A model generated the notes under the pieces. It saw only the letters and a list, made by a program, of their open reading frames with translations, was not told where the DNA came from and did no database searches. Positions 34,601 to 43,236 of a stretch of DNA of 64,000 bases are shown in pieces. How positions within the stretch are numbered: the stretch's first letter is position 1; every line of letters begins with the position of its first letter. Source of the DNA: Paraburkholderia silviterrae (lineage in GTDB: Bacteria > Pseudomonadota > Gammaproteobacteria > Burkholderiales > Burkholderiaceae); contig NZ_SMRP01000007.1 in the NCBI RefSeq assembly GCF_004353915.1, forward strand, positions 819 to 64,818, read 5' to 3'. The position numbers and the translations under genes were made by a program.

Positions 34601-34700
34601 CGAGCGCGGCCCAGGCCGACGCGCCGGAGGCGTCATGGCCGGCTTGCTGCAAGTTTGTCTTCAACACAGGCCTCGAATCGGTAAGCAGAGAATGGCGCAA
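31626..34700 (-). CDS. FAD/Fe-S 2-hydroxyacid dehydrogenase (D-lactate dehydrogenase-like)
   Basis: 1024 residues with three parts. First, an FAD_binding_4 domain (PVLSRGGGTSMSGQTVN, then GGMIGNNSCGPHSV) and its C-terminal FAD-linked oxidase domain. Second, a ferredoxin-like segment with cysteine clusters (CLSCKGCRSDCPT). Third, two CCG cysteine-rich domains (GLCCGRPLYDFGY; DSGCCGLAGSFGF). This fused GlcD-GlcF-like layout is that of Dld-II/YdiJ-type enzymes, which oxidise D-lactate or D-2-hydroxyglutarate-type acids and deliver electrons to the respiratory chain. It overlaps the DHDPS-like gene and is 14 bases from the LVIVD gene. Confidence 0.9.
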   Translation of the reverse strand: MRHSLLTDSRPVLKTNLQQAGHDASGASAWAALEADLRAALGPAVRFDVAHRAAYASDASNYRQTPIGVIVPESTEAVASALAICRRHDAPVLSRGGGTSMSGQTVNAAVVFDYSRSCNRILELDPVAGTAIVEPGVVCDTLRDAAEQFGLTFAPDPSTHSRCTLGGMIGNNSCGPHSVMAGKTLENVEALEVLTYDGERFWVGPTSDAELDSIIAAGGRRGEIYRDLRALRDRYAEAIRKRFVSIPRRVSGFNLDELLPENGFNVARALVGTEGTCVITTAAKVRLVHSPAHRVALVLGFPDIYAAADAVPEYREFGPIAIEGLDRAIVRGLQARGLRAEEIALLPQGDAWVVLEFGADTEAEAIGQAQHAAEALGKRRAGPAPSSWLVIEPAMQQRIWLIRETGASATQLSIDPAIPDPKVGWEDAAVDPDRLGDYLRAFQQLVDRYGYETSLFGHFGDGCVHARITFDFSSAEGIVQWRSFTREAAELVVRYGGSLSGEHGDGQAKAEFLPIMFGEELMDAMREFKRIWDPRNRMNPGKVIDAYRLDDNLRMGPQYKVVNLHTRMTFRSEEGNGFQRAVERCVGMGRCRSLTGNTMCPSYRATREERYSTRGRSRLLWEMLQGDLVDGRWESEPVKEALDTCLSCKGCRSDCPTHVDMASYKAEFLSHYYERKRRPRQAWFMGRIGQWAPFAARLPRIANLMTQTRLLAGLAKRVAGTASSRTLPRFATKTFRKAYGAGMIGHDGSSRRRKVMLWVDTFSEHFHPEIALDAVEVLRSAGFDVVLPPKGLCCGRPLYDFGYLDAARRHLEQIMAALAPVFSAQGTDEAPIALVGLEPGCLSVFRDELLKLFPDDTRAQRLSSAVRLFGDFLLEQGYEPPRYEARVLVHAHCHQKSLFGTRAERALLEKMGARFTMLDSGCCGLAGSFGFHPEHSELADAVGEQVLFPAVRDAPEGTIVLTNGFSCREQIRHGTNREALHLAQLLARASRANTPGYDTLERDRASATSPETHGDATEKRYVEH

Positions 34701-34714
34701 GGCATGGCGATGCT

Positions 34715-35980
34715 TCAGCGCAAACCGCCGAACTCAAGGATGTAAAGACCGCCGTTATAGTCGGTCGAGTAAATCAATCCGCCCGAGTCGACAAATACGT
34801 CGGAGGACTGAATGACCTTCGCCCGATTGGGCCGGTGATCCATCAGTTTCTCCGGCTGCGATGGCACAAACGCGCCGACTTCGATCGGGCGGAATGCGTC
34901 GCGAATGTCGAACACGCGCACGCCGGCGTTTTGATACGTCGTGAAGATGAGCTCCGAGCTGACGAAGCTGCCTGGCCGGTTTTCGTGGAGATTGTGCGGG
35001 CCGAAGTGCCCCGGCTTGCTCCTGTAGTCCGCTTCACGAGGAGTCGGGAACGTCGAGATGCTCACGGGATTCGACGGCTCGCGCACGTCGAACATCCAGA
35101 TGAATTTTTCGCCATCCTCCTGATGATCGAGCACGGCTTCATCGAGCACGACAAGCAGATCGCGATCGGGCAAGGGCAGGCAGTTGTGGGTTCCGCCGCC
35201 AAACGGCGGCGACCAGTTGCGGTGCGCCAGCAGCCTGGGCCGTGACCGGTCGGCAACATCGAGGACGACCAGCCCGGCGTCGCGCCACGCGCAATACGCT
35301 ACGTTGCCGTGAACGATCGGGTGATGCAGTCCGTAGCGGCGGGACGCATCCCATGACGGCGTTTCGCCCGCCGCCACGTTCATCCCCGGCAGCCAGAAGC
35401 GGCCGGCTTCGCGCGGCCGCGTCGGATCCGACATGTCGATCGTGATGAACACGTAATCGGAAAAGCCGTCGATCAACGCGGAAGCGTAGGCCCAACGTCC
35501 CCCGACATACCAGAGTCGGTGCACGCCGCCCCCTTCGATCGGCATAAAGCCGATCTCGCGCGGCGTGTCGCCCTGCGAGATGTCGTAGACGGCGAGACCC
35601 GCGCGCCAGTTTCGTGAAGTGCTCGGGGCCTGCGCCGTGCCTACCTTGCGGCCCAACGCGCCCTGGTAGTATTCGCGCTCGTCCTGAAACTCGGGCGCCG
35701 CGAACAAGTCCTTGGCGTTGATCACCAGCAGCAGATCGTCGTGCGTCTGCAGGTGGATGTTCCAGGTATTGGGCGGCGCCGGCACGTAAGCCACCGTCTT
35801 CGGGCTTTGCGGGTCGCGCACGTCGACGACGCTGAAGCCTTTCGAGAACATGTGCCCGATATAGGCATAGCCGCGGTGAACCATCAGTTGCACGCCGTCG
35901 GAGCGGCCGCCCTGATCGCTATACCCAACGAGGCGCATGTTGTGCGCGAGATCGGGGGTCAAGAGTGATTCCTGTTTCAT
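34715..35980 (-). CDS. LVIVD-repeat beta-propeller protein
   Basis: 421 residues built from repeated strands with the LVIVD pattern, for example GFSVVDVRDPQSPKTVAYV, AGLAVYDISQGDTPREIGF, GLVVLDVADRSRP and GVRVFDIRDAFRPIEVGAF. It is predicted to form a beta-propeller. No signal peptide is visible, so it is probably cytoplasmic. Its enzymatic role is unknown; it may be a lactonase-like or scaffold protein in this catabolic operon, being placed between the importer genes and the oxidase with gaps of 14-23 bases. Confidence 0.85.
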   Translation of the reverse strand: MKQESLLTPDLAHNMRLVGYSDQGGRSDGVQLMVHRGYAYIGHMFSKGFSVVDVRDPQSPKTVAYVPAPPNTWNIHLQTHDDLLLVINAKDLFAAPEFQDEREYYQGALGRKVGTAQAPSTSRNWRAGLAVYDISQGDTPREIGFMPIEGGGVHRLWYVGGRWAYASALIDGFSDYVFITIDMSDPTRPREAGRFWLPGMNVAAGETPSWDASRRYGLHHPIVHGNVAYCAWRDAGLVVLDVADRSRPRLLAHRNWSPPFGGGTHNCLPLPDRDLLVVLDEAVLDHQEDGEKFIWMFDVREPSNPVSISTFPTPREADYRSKPGHFGPHNLHENRPGSFVSSELIFTTYQNAGVRVFDIRDAFRPIEVGAFVPSQPEKLMDHRPNRAKVIQSSDVFVDSGGLIYSTDYNGGLYILEFGGLR

Positions 35981-36003
35981 GGTGCTTTTCCGTATGATTA
36001 GAA

Positions 36004-37110
36004 CTACTTAACCTTCCAGATATGCCGATAAACATCCCGGTAGTGGTTATCCGGGTCGTAGACGTTTTCCTTGCCGCCTTCGGTCGCGACATTGGCGCCG
36101 GTAACGAGATGCACGGGCGCGGCGTAGCCGCTTGCGGGCGCCCCGGCGAATGCTCGATTCAACTCGTCAACGGCCTGCCAGCCCTGCTGCGATACGGGCT
36201 CCGCCACGGTCGCGGCCTGATAGTCATGGTTGCGGATACGCTGAAACGCCGATTCGCTGCCATTGCCGGCCGAGACCCCGAGCAGCGGCCCGGTGCCCTT
36301 ATAGCCGGCTTGCTGCAGCGTCGGAGACATGAAATCGAACGGCATGTCGTTGATGGTCAAGGCCCACGTCCACTTCGCACCGTAGCGCTGAAGCAGCGTG
36401 GCGGAAAGCTGCGGAATGCGCGCCGCGGTATCCGAAAGCGGCGTATCTTCCACCTTCAGCAGCTGGCAGCCCGCACACTGCTTCACCAGCGCTGCCATGG
36501 CGTCGGCCTTGGCCGTCGCGATCTCATAGGTCGAGTCGGTGAAGATGACCACGCCGGCCTTGCCGTTCGAGGTCGCGATCACGTACATCACGGCGGCCTT
36601 CGCGACGTCGAGCGGGTCCGTGGCCAGGTTCGTGAAAATGCCGTACTGCGGCGCGGGGCCAGGCTTGGGCAGCGAGTGCCAGCCCACGATCTTGATGCCG
36701 CGCGCGGCGGCCTGCTGGATCAATGCCGCCTGCTCTTTGGCGTCGACGCTACCGAGCACGATGCCGTCCGGCTTGAGCGCGATAGCCTGATTCAGGGCGG
36801 CGGAGCGTCCCGAGATGGAGCCCTGCCCGTCGATGAGACGATAGTTCCATCCGATGGCCTTCGCAGCCTGCTGCACGGCCTGCGCGACCCCGCGCGGTCC
36901 GCTATCGCGCTGGTCGGCCGACACGAACACGATGGTCTTGCCATGTTGGGCCGCAGGCCCGGTGGTGGGCCCCGTCCACGGCATGCTGGACCGGGTGACG
37001 TTCGCGGTATACGCCTTGGCCTGTGCGACGATGTCGTCGGCCGCGAGGACGTTTGCCGTCATGCTGGCCAGCAGCACGGCCGAAGCGGAAAGAACGAGTG
37101 CGCGTTTCAT
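36004..37110 (-). CDS. Sugar ABC transporter, periplasmic binding protein (ribose type)
   Basis: 368 residues, family Peripla_BP_4. The ATG at 37110 opens a signal peptide (MKRALVLSASAVLLASMTANVLA). The mature protein has the type I binding-protein fold signals: IVFVSADQRDSGPRGVAQAVQQAA, LNQAIALKPDGIVLGSVDAKE, then IIxVGWHS-like KIVGWHSLP. It delivers a sugar or sugar-like ligand to the membrane permease encoded next. Divergently placed AraC and downstream oxidase/lyase genes suggest that the ligand is a sugar acid or related compound. Confidence 0.9.
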   Translation of the reverse strand: MKRALVLSASAVLLASMTANVLAADDIVAQAKAYTANVTRSSMPWTGPTTGPAAQHGKTIVFVSADQRDSGPRGVAQAVQQAAKAIGWNYRLIDGQGSISGRSAALNQAIALKPDGIVLGSVDAKEQAALIQQAAARGIKIVGWHSLPKPGPAPQYGIFTNLATDPLDVAKAAVMYVIATSNGKAGVVIFTDSTYEIATAKADAMAALVKQCAGCQLLKVEDTPLSDTAARIPQLSATLLQRYGAKWTWALTINDMPFDFMSPTLQQAGYKGTGPLLGVSAGNGSESAFQRIRNHDYQAATVAEPVSQQGWQAVDELNRAFAGAPASGYAAPVHLVTGANVATEGGKENVYDPDNHYRDVYRHIWKVK

Positions 37111-37162
37111 GATGTCTCCAGTATGGTTTTGGTTGCTCGCCTGAGTGAGGACTCGGCCGTCA

Positions 37163-38257
37163 TCAGGAGTCCGACGTGCCCGACGACGAGGCTTTCGCAC
37201 CGGTCTGCGAAGCAGCGGATGGGCTCGCGCTCACGCTGCGACGCGGGCTGCGCCTGCGCCGCTGCGTATAGCCGGCGATGCCGATCGCGACGAGGAGCGT
37301 GGCGCCGTTGAAGAGCGGCTCGACGTAGAAGTCGCCGCCCATCTGCTGGATCCCGGCGATACCCACGGCGAGGATCGACACGCCGAACACGGTTCCCCAC
37401 ACATTCACGCGGCCGGGCTTGATGGTGGTCGAACCGAGGAACGCGCCGACAAGCGCGGGCAGCAGGTAGTCGAGCCCGACGCTCGCCTGGCCGATGCGCA
37501 GCTTGGCCGCGAGGACTACGCCGGCGAACGCGGTCAGCACGCCCGAACTCACGAAGGCCAGCATCACGTAACGCCGCGTCGGAATCCCGTTGAGTGCGGC
37601 GGCACGCGGATTCGCGCCAATGGCATAGAAGTAGCGGCCGATCGGCAGATAGTCCGCGGCGATCCACAGCACGATGGCCAGCAGGATCACATAGGTCGCA
37701 GCGATTGGCAGTCCGAACAGTGAGGTCGAAAATATCGACGTGAACGCGTCCGGCAGCGAGCCGATCACCTGCCGGCCGCCCGTATGCCACATGGCGAGCG
37801 CATAGAGCACGGTCCCGGTCCCCAGCGTCGCGATGAACGAATCGATCTGCGCGATCTCCACGAGCAAGCCATTGATGAGCCCGAGCAGCGCACCGAGCGC
37901 CACCACGATCACCACGGCCACGCGCCAGTCGAGCCCGTATGTCGTCTGCAGGCTGATGGCGAGGATGTGCCACATCACGATGCCGTAGCCTACGGTCAGA
38001 TCGATGCGGCCCGTCGCCATCGGGATCATGGCGGCAAGCGCAAGGATCGCGATGATCGACTTGTCGCCGATGATCGAGCGCGCGTTGAGCAAGGTCGGGA
38101 ACGTGTCCGGCAACACGACGGAGAACACGGCGATCAGCACGAAAGTGAGAATCGGCAGGCCGAAAACGGGGAGCAGCCTCACGACACGCGAGAACGGCGG
38201 CAGGGCGGCCAGCTCACGGCGTGTCGGCTCGAGCGCATTGGATTTGAGTGATTGCAT
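37163..38257 (-). CDS. Sugar ABC transporter permease (RbsC type)
   Basis: 364-residue inner-membrane protein with 8-10 hydrophobic segments and the family landmarks ATGRIDLTVGYGIV, TLGTGTVLYALA, YAIGANPRAAALNGI and TAFAGVVLAAKLRIG. The C-terminal 30 residues are a hydrophilic Arg/Ser/Ala tail not usual for the family. It partners with the RbsA-like ATPase nine bases upstream. Confidence 0.9.
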   Translation of the reverse strand: MQSLKSNALEPTRRELAALPPFSRVVRLLPVFGLPILTFVLIAVFSVVLPDTFPTLLNARSIIGDKSIIAILALAAMIPMATGRIDLTVGYGIVMWHILAISLQTTYGLDWRVAVVIVVALGALLGLINGLLVEIAQIDSFIATLGTGTVLYALAMWHTGGRQVIGSLPDAFTSIFSTSLFGLPIAATYVILLAIVLWIAADYLPIGRYFYAIGANPRAAALNGIPTRRYVMLAFVSSGVLTAFAGVVLAAKLRIGQASVGLDYLLPALVGAFLGSTTIKPGRVNVWGTVFGVSILAVGIAGIQQMGGDFYVEPLFNGATLLVAIGIAGYTQRRRRSPRRSVSASPSAASQTGAKASSSGTSDS

Positions 38258-38266
38258 GATGGGGCC

Positions 38267-39826
38267 TCAGGCGTTCAGTGAATGACGGGTGGACGGCGTG
38301 ACACCGTAGTCGAGCGACGCGCAATGGAGCAATTCGGAAACGCTCAACTGCTCGAGCGGCAATTCGCGCCCGATCGTGCCATTGCGAAAGACCAGTGCGC
38401 GATGGCAGATCTGTGCGGTCTCCTCGAAATCCGAGGAGATCAGGATCACCGCCATGCCCGTTCGCACCGCGTCTCCCAACAACCGGTAAATCTCGGCTTT
38501 CGCGCCGATATCGACGCCGGCGGTCGGGTCTTCGAGCACGAGCACCTGCGCGCCGATGCGCAGCCAGCGCGCGATTACCACCTTCTGCTGGTTGCCGCCC
38601 GAGAGCGTTTCGATCAGCGCGCCGGGATCGTTGGGTTTGAGCGCGACGCGCCGACCCAATGACAACGCCTCATCGGCTTCGCTTGCCGCCGAACGTAAAG
38701 CGAACAGCGTCCGCCCGGTTGCCTTCGGATTCAGAAACAGGTTCTCGCGGATATTGAGGCCAGGCGCGACAGACTCGCCGTAGCGATCGCCTGCCACGAG
38801 GCACAGGCCGTTGCGCACGGCAGCGCCCGGCGTGGACAGGTCGACGTTGCCCCCATCGAGGAGGACCGTGCCGGACAGAATGCGCTCGGCGCCGAACAAC
38901 GCCTTGCCTATGTTGTCGTGGCCCGCTCCGCGCAACCCGACGAGACCCAGAATCTCGCCGCGCCGCACGTCGAAATTCAGCGGGCCGGCATCTTCGGTGC
39001 AGAGCCGGCGTACAGAAAGCGCGACGGGCGCTGCCGCGGTAGTCGGCGGCCGGACGAACACGGTATCCGGTTCCCTGCCCACGATGTGGCGAATCAGATC
39101 CACGGGCGCGGTCTCGGCCGTCTTCTGCTCCGCAACACGCCTGCCATCGCGCAGGACCACGATGCGGTCCGAAAGCGAGAACACCTCATCGAGACGATGC
39201 GAGACGTAGATCATCGCGACGCCCTGCGCCCGAAGCTTGCGCAGCACCTCGTGCAGTTGCTGCACTTCGCTTTCCGGCAGGCTTGCAGTGGGCTCGTCGA
39301 GCACCAGCAGGTCGGCACGGCTCGACAGGCCCCGAGCAATCGCAACGAGCGATCGTTCGGCTCGGGTCAGCGATGCCACACGCTGGTAGGGGTCAATATC
39401 GCCGCCCACCAGCGCGAGCGCCACGCGTGCCCTCTCGTTGACTTCTCGCCAGGCGATCAGGCCACGCTTGCTGCAAAACGTCGTCGCCAGCGCCATGTTT
39501 TCCGCGACCGTCATCCAGTCGATGAGCCCCAGATCCTGATGGACGAAGGCAATGCGGCCATGCATGGCCCGCGCATCAACGGGTTCGCCGCGAAACAGCA
39601 AGTTGCCGGACGAAGGCGCATGAACGCCTGCGAGTATCTTGATGAGGGTTGATTTGCCGGCCCCGTTTTCTCCAAGAAGCGCGACGATCTCGCCCGGATA
39701 GACGTCGAAACTGACGTCGTGAAGCGCGGGTACTCCGTTAAAGCGCTTGCCGATGCCTTGCACGCTCAGGATGGGGCCAGGTCGCGAAAGATCCTGCGCC
39801 CTTTCGCTGGGATGGGCTGCTGTCAT
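38267..39826 (-). CDS. Sugar ABC transporter ATPase with two nucleotide-binding domains (RbsA type)
   Basis: 519 residues. The first domain has Walker A GENGAGKST and Walker B LLVLDEPTASL; its signature is degenerate (SLTRAERSL). The second domain has a degenerate Walker A (LRGAGHDNIG) but a clear LSGGNQQKVV signature and VLVLEDPTAGVD, the asymmetry seen across RbsA/MglA-type ATPases. It energises the sugar importer and is the first gene of the six-gene operon, divergent from the AraC regulator. Confidence 0.92.
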   Translation of the reverse strand: MTAAHPSERAQDLSRPGPILSVQGIGKRFNGVPALHDVSFDVYPGEIVALLGENGAGKSTLIKILAGVHAPSSGNLLFRGEPVDARAMHGRIAFVHQDLGLIDWMTVAENMALATTFCSKRGLIAWREVNERARVALALVGGDIDPYQRVASLTRAERSLVAIARGLSSRADLLVLDEPTASLPESEVQQLHEVLRKLRAQGVAMIYVSHRLDEVFSLSDRIVVLRDGRRVAEQKTAETAPVDLIRHIVGREPDTVFVRPPTTAAAPVALSVRRLCTEDAGPLNFDVRRGEILGLVGLRGAGHDNIGKALFGAERILSGTVLLDGGNVDLSTPGAAVRNGLCLVAGDRYGESVAPGLNIRENLFLNPKATGRTLFALRSAASEADEALSLGRRVALKPNDPGALIETLSGGNQQKVVIARWLRIGAQVLVLEDPTAGVDIGAKAEIYRLLGDAVRTGMAVILISSDFEETAQICHRALVFRNGTIGRELPLEQLSVSELLHCASLDYGVTPSTRHSLNA

Positions 39827-39994
39827 GTCTCACTCCATGAATACGGTTGGCCGAATTCAGTGTTTGCTAAAGCTGTTTTTTGTTTTTACTATTATTGGAC
39901 GACGCCCGAGGGGTGGCCAATCTAAAACCGGCCATCACTACATCGAAATTCGGCCAACCTGCCGGGCGACCAGAATGCATTGGAGAGAGACGCC

Positions 39995-40912
39995 ATGGCA
40001 GCTGACTGCGCACGGATTGACTGGGTGATGCCGGAAGACGATCCCGGCAATCCGTTCAAATGCACGGATGAATTCGCCGAATGCGTGGAAAAGGTCAAGC
40101 CCGGGAAAACCACCATCGGCTCGCTTGGCGACCCCAAGAACAAGATTCTCTGCATCGAGCAAGGCCGGGTAAAACTAGAAGGGCCGCATGGCCAATGGGT
40201 CCTGCTGCCGGCGCATATGGTGTTCATTCCGCACAGCAGGCCGTATCGCCTTTACACGAGCGCAGACGCGGTGGTCGCCGTCGCGCACCTGGGCGCACAG
40301 CACACTGTTTGGGAGCACGAAGGATGCTGGGCCGCACCCATCAACGGGCTGGCGAAGGAAATGCTGGGCTATGCGCTACGCTGGGGACGGGATCGCGCCG
40401 CTGACGACCCTGTCGCCAACGCCTACTTCAACGCGCTTGGCCTGCTCTGCAAGGAATGGTTCCAGTGCTCGCGCATGATGTGGATTCCGTTCGGCGAATC
40501 GGCCGAGCTCAAACGGGCCATTGCGTATAGCCGCACGCGACTCGAATCGGTGACGATCGAACTCGCGGCAGAGGCTGCCGGGACCTCCGTGCGTACATTG
40601 CGCCGCTACTTCCAGGATGAACTCGGCATGAGCTGGCGCCGCTTTCTCCAGGAACTGCGGATGACCCGCGCCATCGAGCTCTTGACGCTCAAACGCCTGT
40701 CCGTGACTCAGACTGCACTGGAGGTCGGCTTCAACAGTGTGGCTGCATTTACGCTTGCGTTCACCTCATTTACCGGCAAGACCCCGAGTACTTATTCCAG
40801 GGACTTTTTCAACAACAGTCCCGCGTTGGGCGTCAGCGAGCATGTGCCAGACGATGCCGAAGGCGAGATGGTCCTGTCTGGCCAGTTGATGAGCCATTCG
40901 ACGGCCGTGTGA
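39995..40912 (+). CDS. AraC-family transcriptional regulator (cupin plus HTH)
   Basis: 305 residues from the ATG at 39995, which follows GGAGAGAG. The N-terminal half is a cupin-like sensor (GSLGDPKNKILCIEQGRVKLEGPHGQWVLLPAHMVFIP, seen in segments). The C-terminal two-HTH AraC domain runs from about 175 (VTIELAAEAAGTSVRTLRRYF, then LSVTQTALEVGFNSVAAFTLAF). Position and orientation make it the likely regulator of the divergent sugar-transport/oxidase operon. Confidence 0.92.
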   Translation: MAADCARIDWVMPEDDPGNPFKCTDEFAECVEKVKPGKTTIGSLGDPKNKILCIEQGRVKLEGPHGQWVLLPAHMVFIPHSRPYRLYTSADAVVAVAHLGAQHTVWEHEGCWAAPINGLAKEMLGYALRWGRDRAADDPVANAYFNALGLLCKEWFQCSRMMWIPFGESAELKRAIAYSRTRLESVTIELAAEAAGTSVRTLRRYFQDELGMSWRRFLQELRMTRAIELLTLKRLSVTQTALEVGFNSVAAFTLAFTSFTGKTPSTYSRDFFNNSPALGVSEHVPDDAEGEMVLSGQLMSHSTAV

Positions 40913-40963
40913 CGTGACGCCTTCGCGAGCGGCGCATGTCCATCACCGGCCATGTCGACACGA

Positions 40964-41284
40964 TCAGTGATGCCCGAAGATTGACCCCGCGGGACCAGCG
41001 GCGATCGGCTGGCGCTCGCCGCTCGCCGACGTACCGGTGGCCGCGCCACCATAGCCGGACGAGTCCGCGGCGGCATTGTTGCGTGCGACACGTGCCTCGG
41101 CGGCTTGCAGATCGTCCGGGTAATGCGGGTCGTTGGCGCGGCCCGGGTAATACCCGGCTTGCACGAGTTCGGCGAGTACCTGTGCCCGCGTCACGGTCGA
41201 TTCCGATTGCGCGAAGCTCAGTGCGGGTGCCGCCAGTGCGACCAGGGCTGCCGAGGCGATGATAGCTTTGAGAGTGACTTTCAT
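40964..41284 (-). CDS. DUF4148 exported protein
   Basis: 106 residues: signal peptide MKVTLKAIIASAALVALAA with a cleavage-like ALSFAQ, then the DUF4148 core TRAQVLAELVQAGYYPGRANDPHYPDDLQAAEAR (in part), which is characteristic of Burkholderiaceae. These small periplasmic proteins are abundant in the family and have no known function. GGAAT-type ribosome binding sequence lies upstream. Confidence 0.92.
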   Translation of the reverse strand: MKVTLKAIIASAALVALAAPALSFAQSESTVTRAQVLAELVQAGYYPGRANDPHYPDDLQAAEARVARNNAAADSSGYGGAATGTSASGERQPIAAGPAGSIFGHH

Positions 41285-41443
41285 AAGGATTCCTTTCAGT
41301 GTTCAGGCATTTCAATCCGTTGGAGCGCTGCTCCGTCGTTGAAACCATCTTAAGGAATCCCGCTTCCGCGAAACACAGGTGAATCGAGAAAACGCTTTTT
41401 GCAGATCGCGAAGTATGGAGTGCCATCGACAGACATGGCCCCC

Positions 41444-42070
41444 TTATGCCGTCCGCACGCGCTCATGCGCCTGTCCCGGCTGTCTGCCGGCAGCGTCAAC
41501 GTCGACACCACCCGCCTCGCAGCACACGCGACGCCACTGGCCAGGCGGTATGCCGATGCGCACGACAAAAACACGTGTCAGGTGGCTCTGGTCGGCGAAG
41601 CCGCAGGCCGCGGCCACCTCAGCGAGCGTCGCGCCAGGGTCACGCATCATGCGCATGGCCATATTCAGGCGCTGCGCCATTAGCCAGCGATGCGGCGTCG
41701 TGCCCGTCGACGCGCGAAACGCGCGAACAAAATGGTTGACAGAAAGTCCGCACTGCGAAGCGATCTGGTCGAGGCCGACATCGTCCTCGATATGCGCCAG
41801 CATGTACTCGCGCGCACGACGTAACTGCCATGGCGCCAGCGCGCCGCGCAGCGGCCCAGCGCCGCTGACGAGCCGCCCGTAAGTGCTAGCTACGTATTCA
41901 TGCAGGGCAAGCGCGAGGTGGCGCGTAAACCCTTCGCTTGCAGGCTGTCGCCCTTCCAGCGCTGGCGCAAGCAAGTCGTTAAGCTGGCGGATCACCACGT
42001 CGTCAACGTCCTGTGGCCGCGATGCGTAGGCACTGCCCTCCTCGTCCACCATGCAAGCCTCGTTCGACAT
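41444..42070 (-). CDS. AraC-family transcriptional regulator (short)
   Basis: 208 residues from the ATG at 42070, which follows GGAGCAAGG; the open frame further upstream lacks protein character. The C-terminal AraC HTH pair (LDQIASQCGLSVNHFVRAFRASTG, then TLAEVAAACGFADQSHLTRVF) is complete, while the N-terminal part is only about 80 residues and without a cupin, so effector sensing is unclear. The last 20 residues are a hydrophilic extension. Neighbours are the DUF4148 gene and an acetolactate-decarboxylase homologue. Confidence 0.88.
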   Translation of the reverse strand: MSNEACMVDEEGSAYASRPQDVDDVVIRQLNDLLAPALEGRQPASEGFTRHLALALHEYVASTYGRLVSGAGPLRGALAPWQLRRAREYMLAHIEDDVGLDQIASQCGLSVNHFVRAFRASTGTTPHRWLMAQRLNMAMRMMRDPGATLAEVAAACGFADQSHLTRVFVVRIGIPPGQWRRVCCEAGGVDVDAAGRQPGQAHERVRTA

Positions 42071-42497
42071 GTCCTTGCTCCTTCGTTGCGTAATCGATCT
42101 GGCGAGTCGCCCAAAGCCATCGAGCTCCACTCCTGCGGAGAATGAGCAAATGCTCACCTGTTGATACAAATGTATGACCCACATGCAGCAGGCGCTACCG
42201 TACAAACGCATACTTGTGTCGTCCCAAAGTTTGGACGACCTATACCCAGGTATGACGCGCAACGCAGCACAGCGGCCGTGCACGGGTTCTCACGCTGCCT
42301 GCGATCGATGGCAACCGCTGACGCGCATCAACGCGCCTGCGCCATCTGAAACGTTGCGCGAGCGAAGGATGTTTCTCAGGTTGGGGAATGCTGCGTGACA
42401 GGTCAAACTGCGGTGACCGATTCGGCGAGGATCATGCTGCTGCAGTTACATAAGTGGTCTCCACCACCGCTTCGGATGGCGTCCTCCAGTTCCTCGG
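42071..42497. other. Intergenic with two inverted repeats
   Basis: About 430 bases upstream of the short AraC gene. TGAGCA-AA-TGCTCA (42143-42156) and a longer palindrome with GTCGTCC / GGACGAC arms (42218-42239) lie within 170 bases of the araC start and could be its operators. No gene is seen. Confidence 0.5.
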
Positions 42498-43178
42498 TCA
42501 TGGCTGCACCGAATGAGACCGCAGGCAATACCAGATGAATTCGGCAAGCGGCTCCAATCTAAGTCGAAGGTCGGACGAAGCGCACGCAATCAGTTGACCG
42601 CTGGTTCGCCGGTCTGCGGAGAGAAACTGCAAGTGATAACCGGATATGCCGGACTCGCCCGGCTTGCCCGGCGACCAAAGGCCCACAAGTGTCCCGCTTA
42701 CATTGGCCCATTCTCGTTCCAGCGCCAGCGCGTGCGGCCGCATGCGAACGAAGGCAAAGGCACCGTCGAGCCGGAGTGCATAGAAGGTGTCGTTTGATGG
42801 CCGTTTCGCATCGCAAAGCGTCTGAAGTTGCGCGAGTGAGCGGGCGGGCGGGAGTTCCACGTCGATGAAGGGGTCGAACGCCGCGATGGTCTCCGTCCAA
42901 TCCGTTGGGATGTCTTCAGTGAGCGGGCTGGTATCGAACTCACCGGAGCGCAATGCGGCGCCCATTCGCACAGATGCGCGCGCGACGGGCGGCCCGGCCC
43001 AGTGCCCGAGTTGCGTTGACTCCAATCCGTCTGGCGGTGCAACACCGATCTCCGCCAACATTGACGCCCGCATCCGTACCTCCACGTAGGGCGACGGCCG
43101 CCTGGGCATGCCCCGCGAGCCGGCCGATCGTTGGCACAGTATGCGCAATCCGGTGGACGCACGATTGAATGAAATCAT
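42498..43178 (-). CDS. Acetolactate decarboxylase homologue with lost metal ligands
   Basis: 226 residues related to alpha-acetolactate decarboxylase (AlsD/BudA): FYALRLDGAFAFVRMR, SGTLVGLWSP and GYHLQFLSADRRTSGQLI follow the family order. In AlsD the zinc is held by three histidines, two in GYHLHF and one about 11 residues later. Here only the first remains (His182); the others are Gln184 and Gln195. It is therefore unlikely to have the standard activity. The start is uncertain, as the first 39 residues look unlike the family and internal Met40 is possible. Its function is unknown. Confidence 0.7.
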   Translation of the reverse strand: MISFNRASTGLRILCQRSAGSRGMPRRPSPYVEVRMRASMLAEIGVAPPDGLESTQLGHWAGPPVARASVRMGAALRSGEFDTSPLTEDIPTDWTETIAAFDPFIDVELPPARSLAQLQTLCDAKRPSNDTFYALRLDGAFAFVRMRPHALALEREWANVSGTLVGLWSPGKPGESGISGYHLQFLSADRRTSGQLIACASSDLRLRLEPLAEFIWYCLRSHSVQP

Positions 43179-43236
43179 CCGGAATTTTCAAAAAGCGCCG
43201 TCTCGTGCCACCGCACGCGAGCAAGGACAAAGGCGG

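Noticed and set aside
33468..34745. 425-codon plus-strand frame over the FAD/Fe-S dehydrogenase
   Set aside because: Antisense shadow; Arg/His/Gly-rich with no motif.
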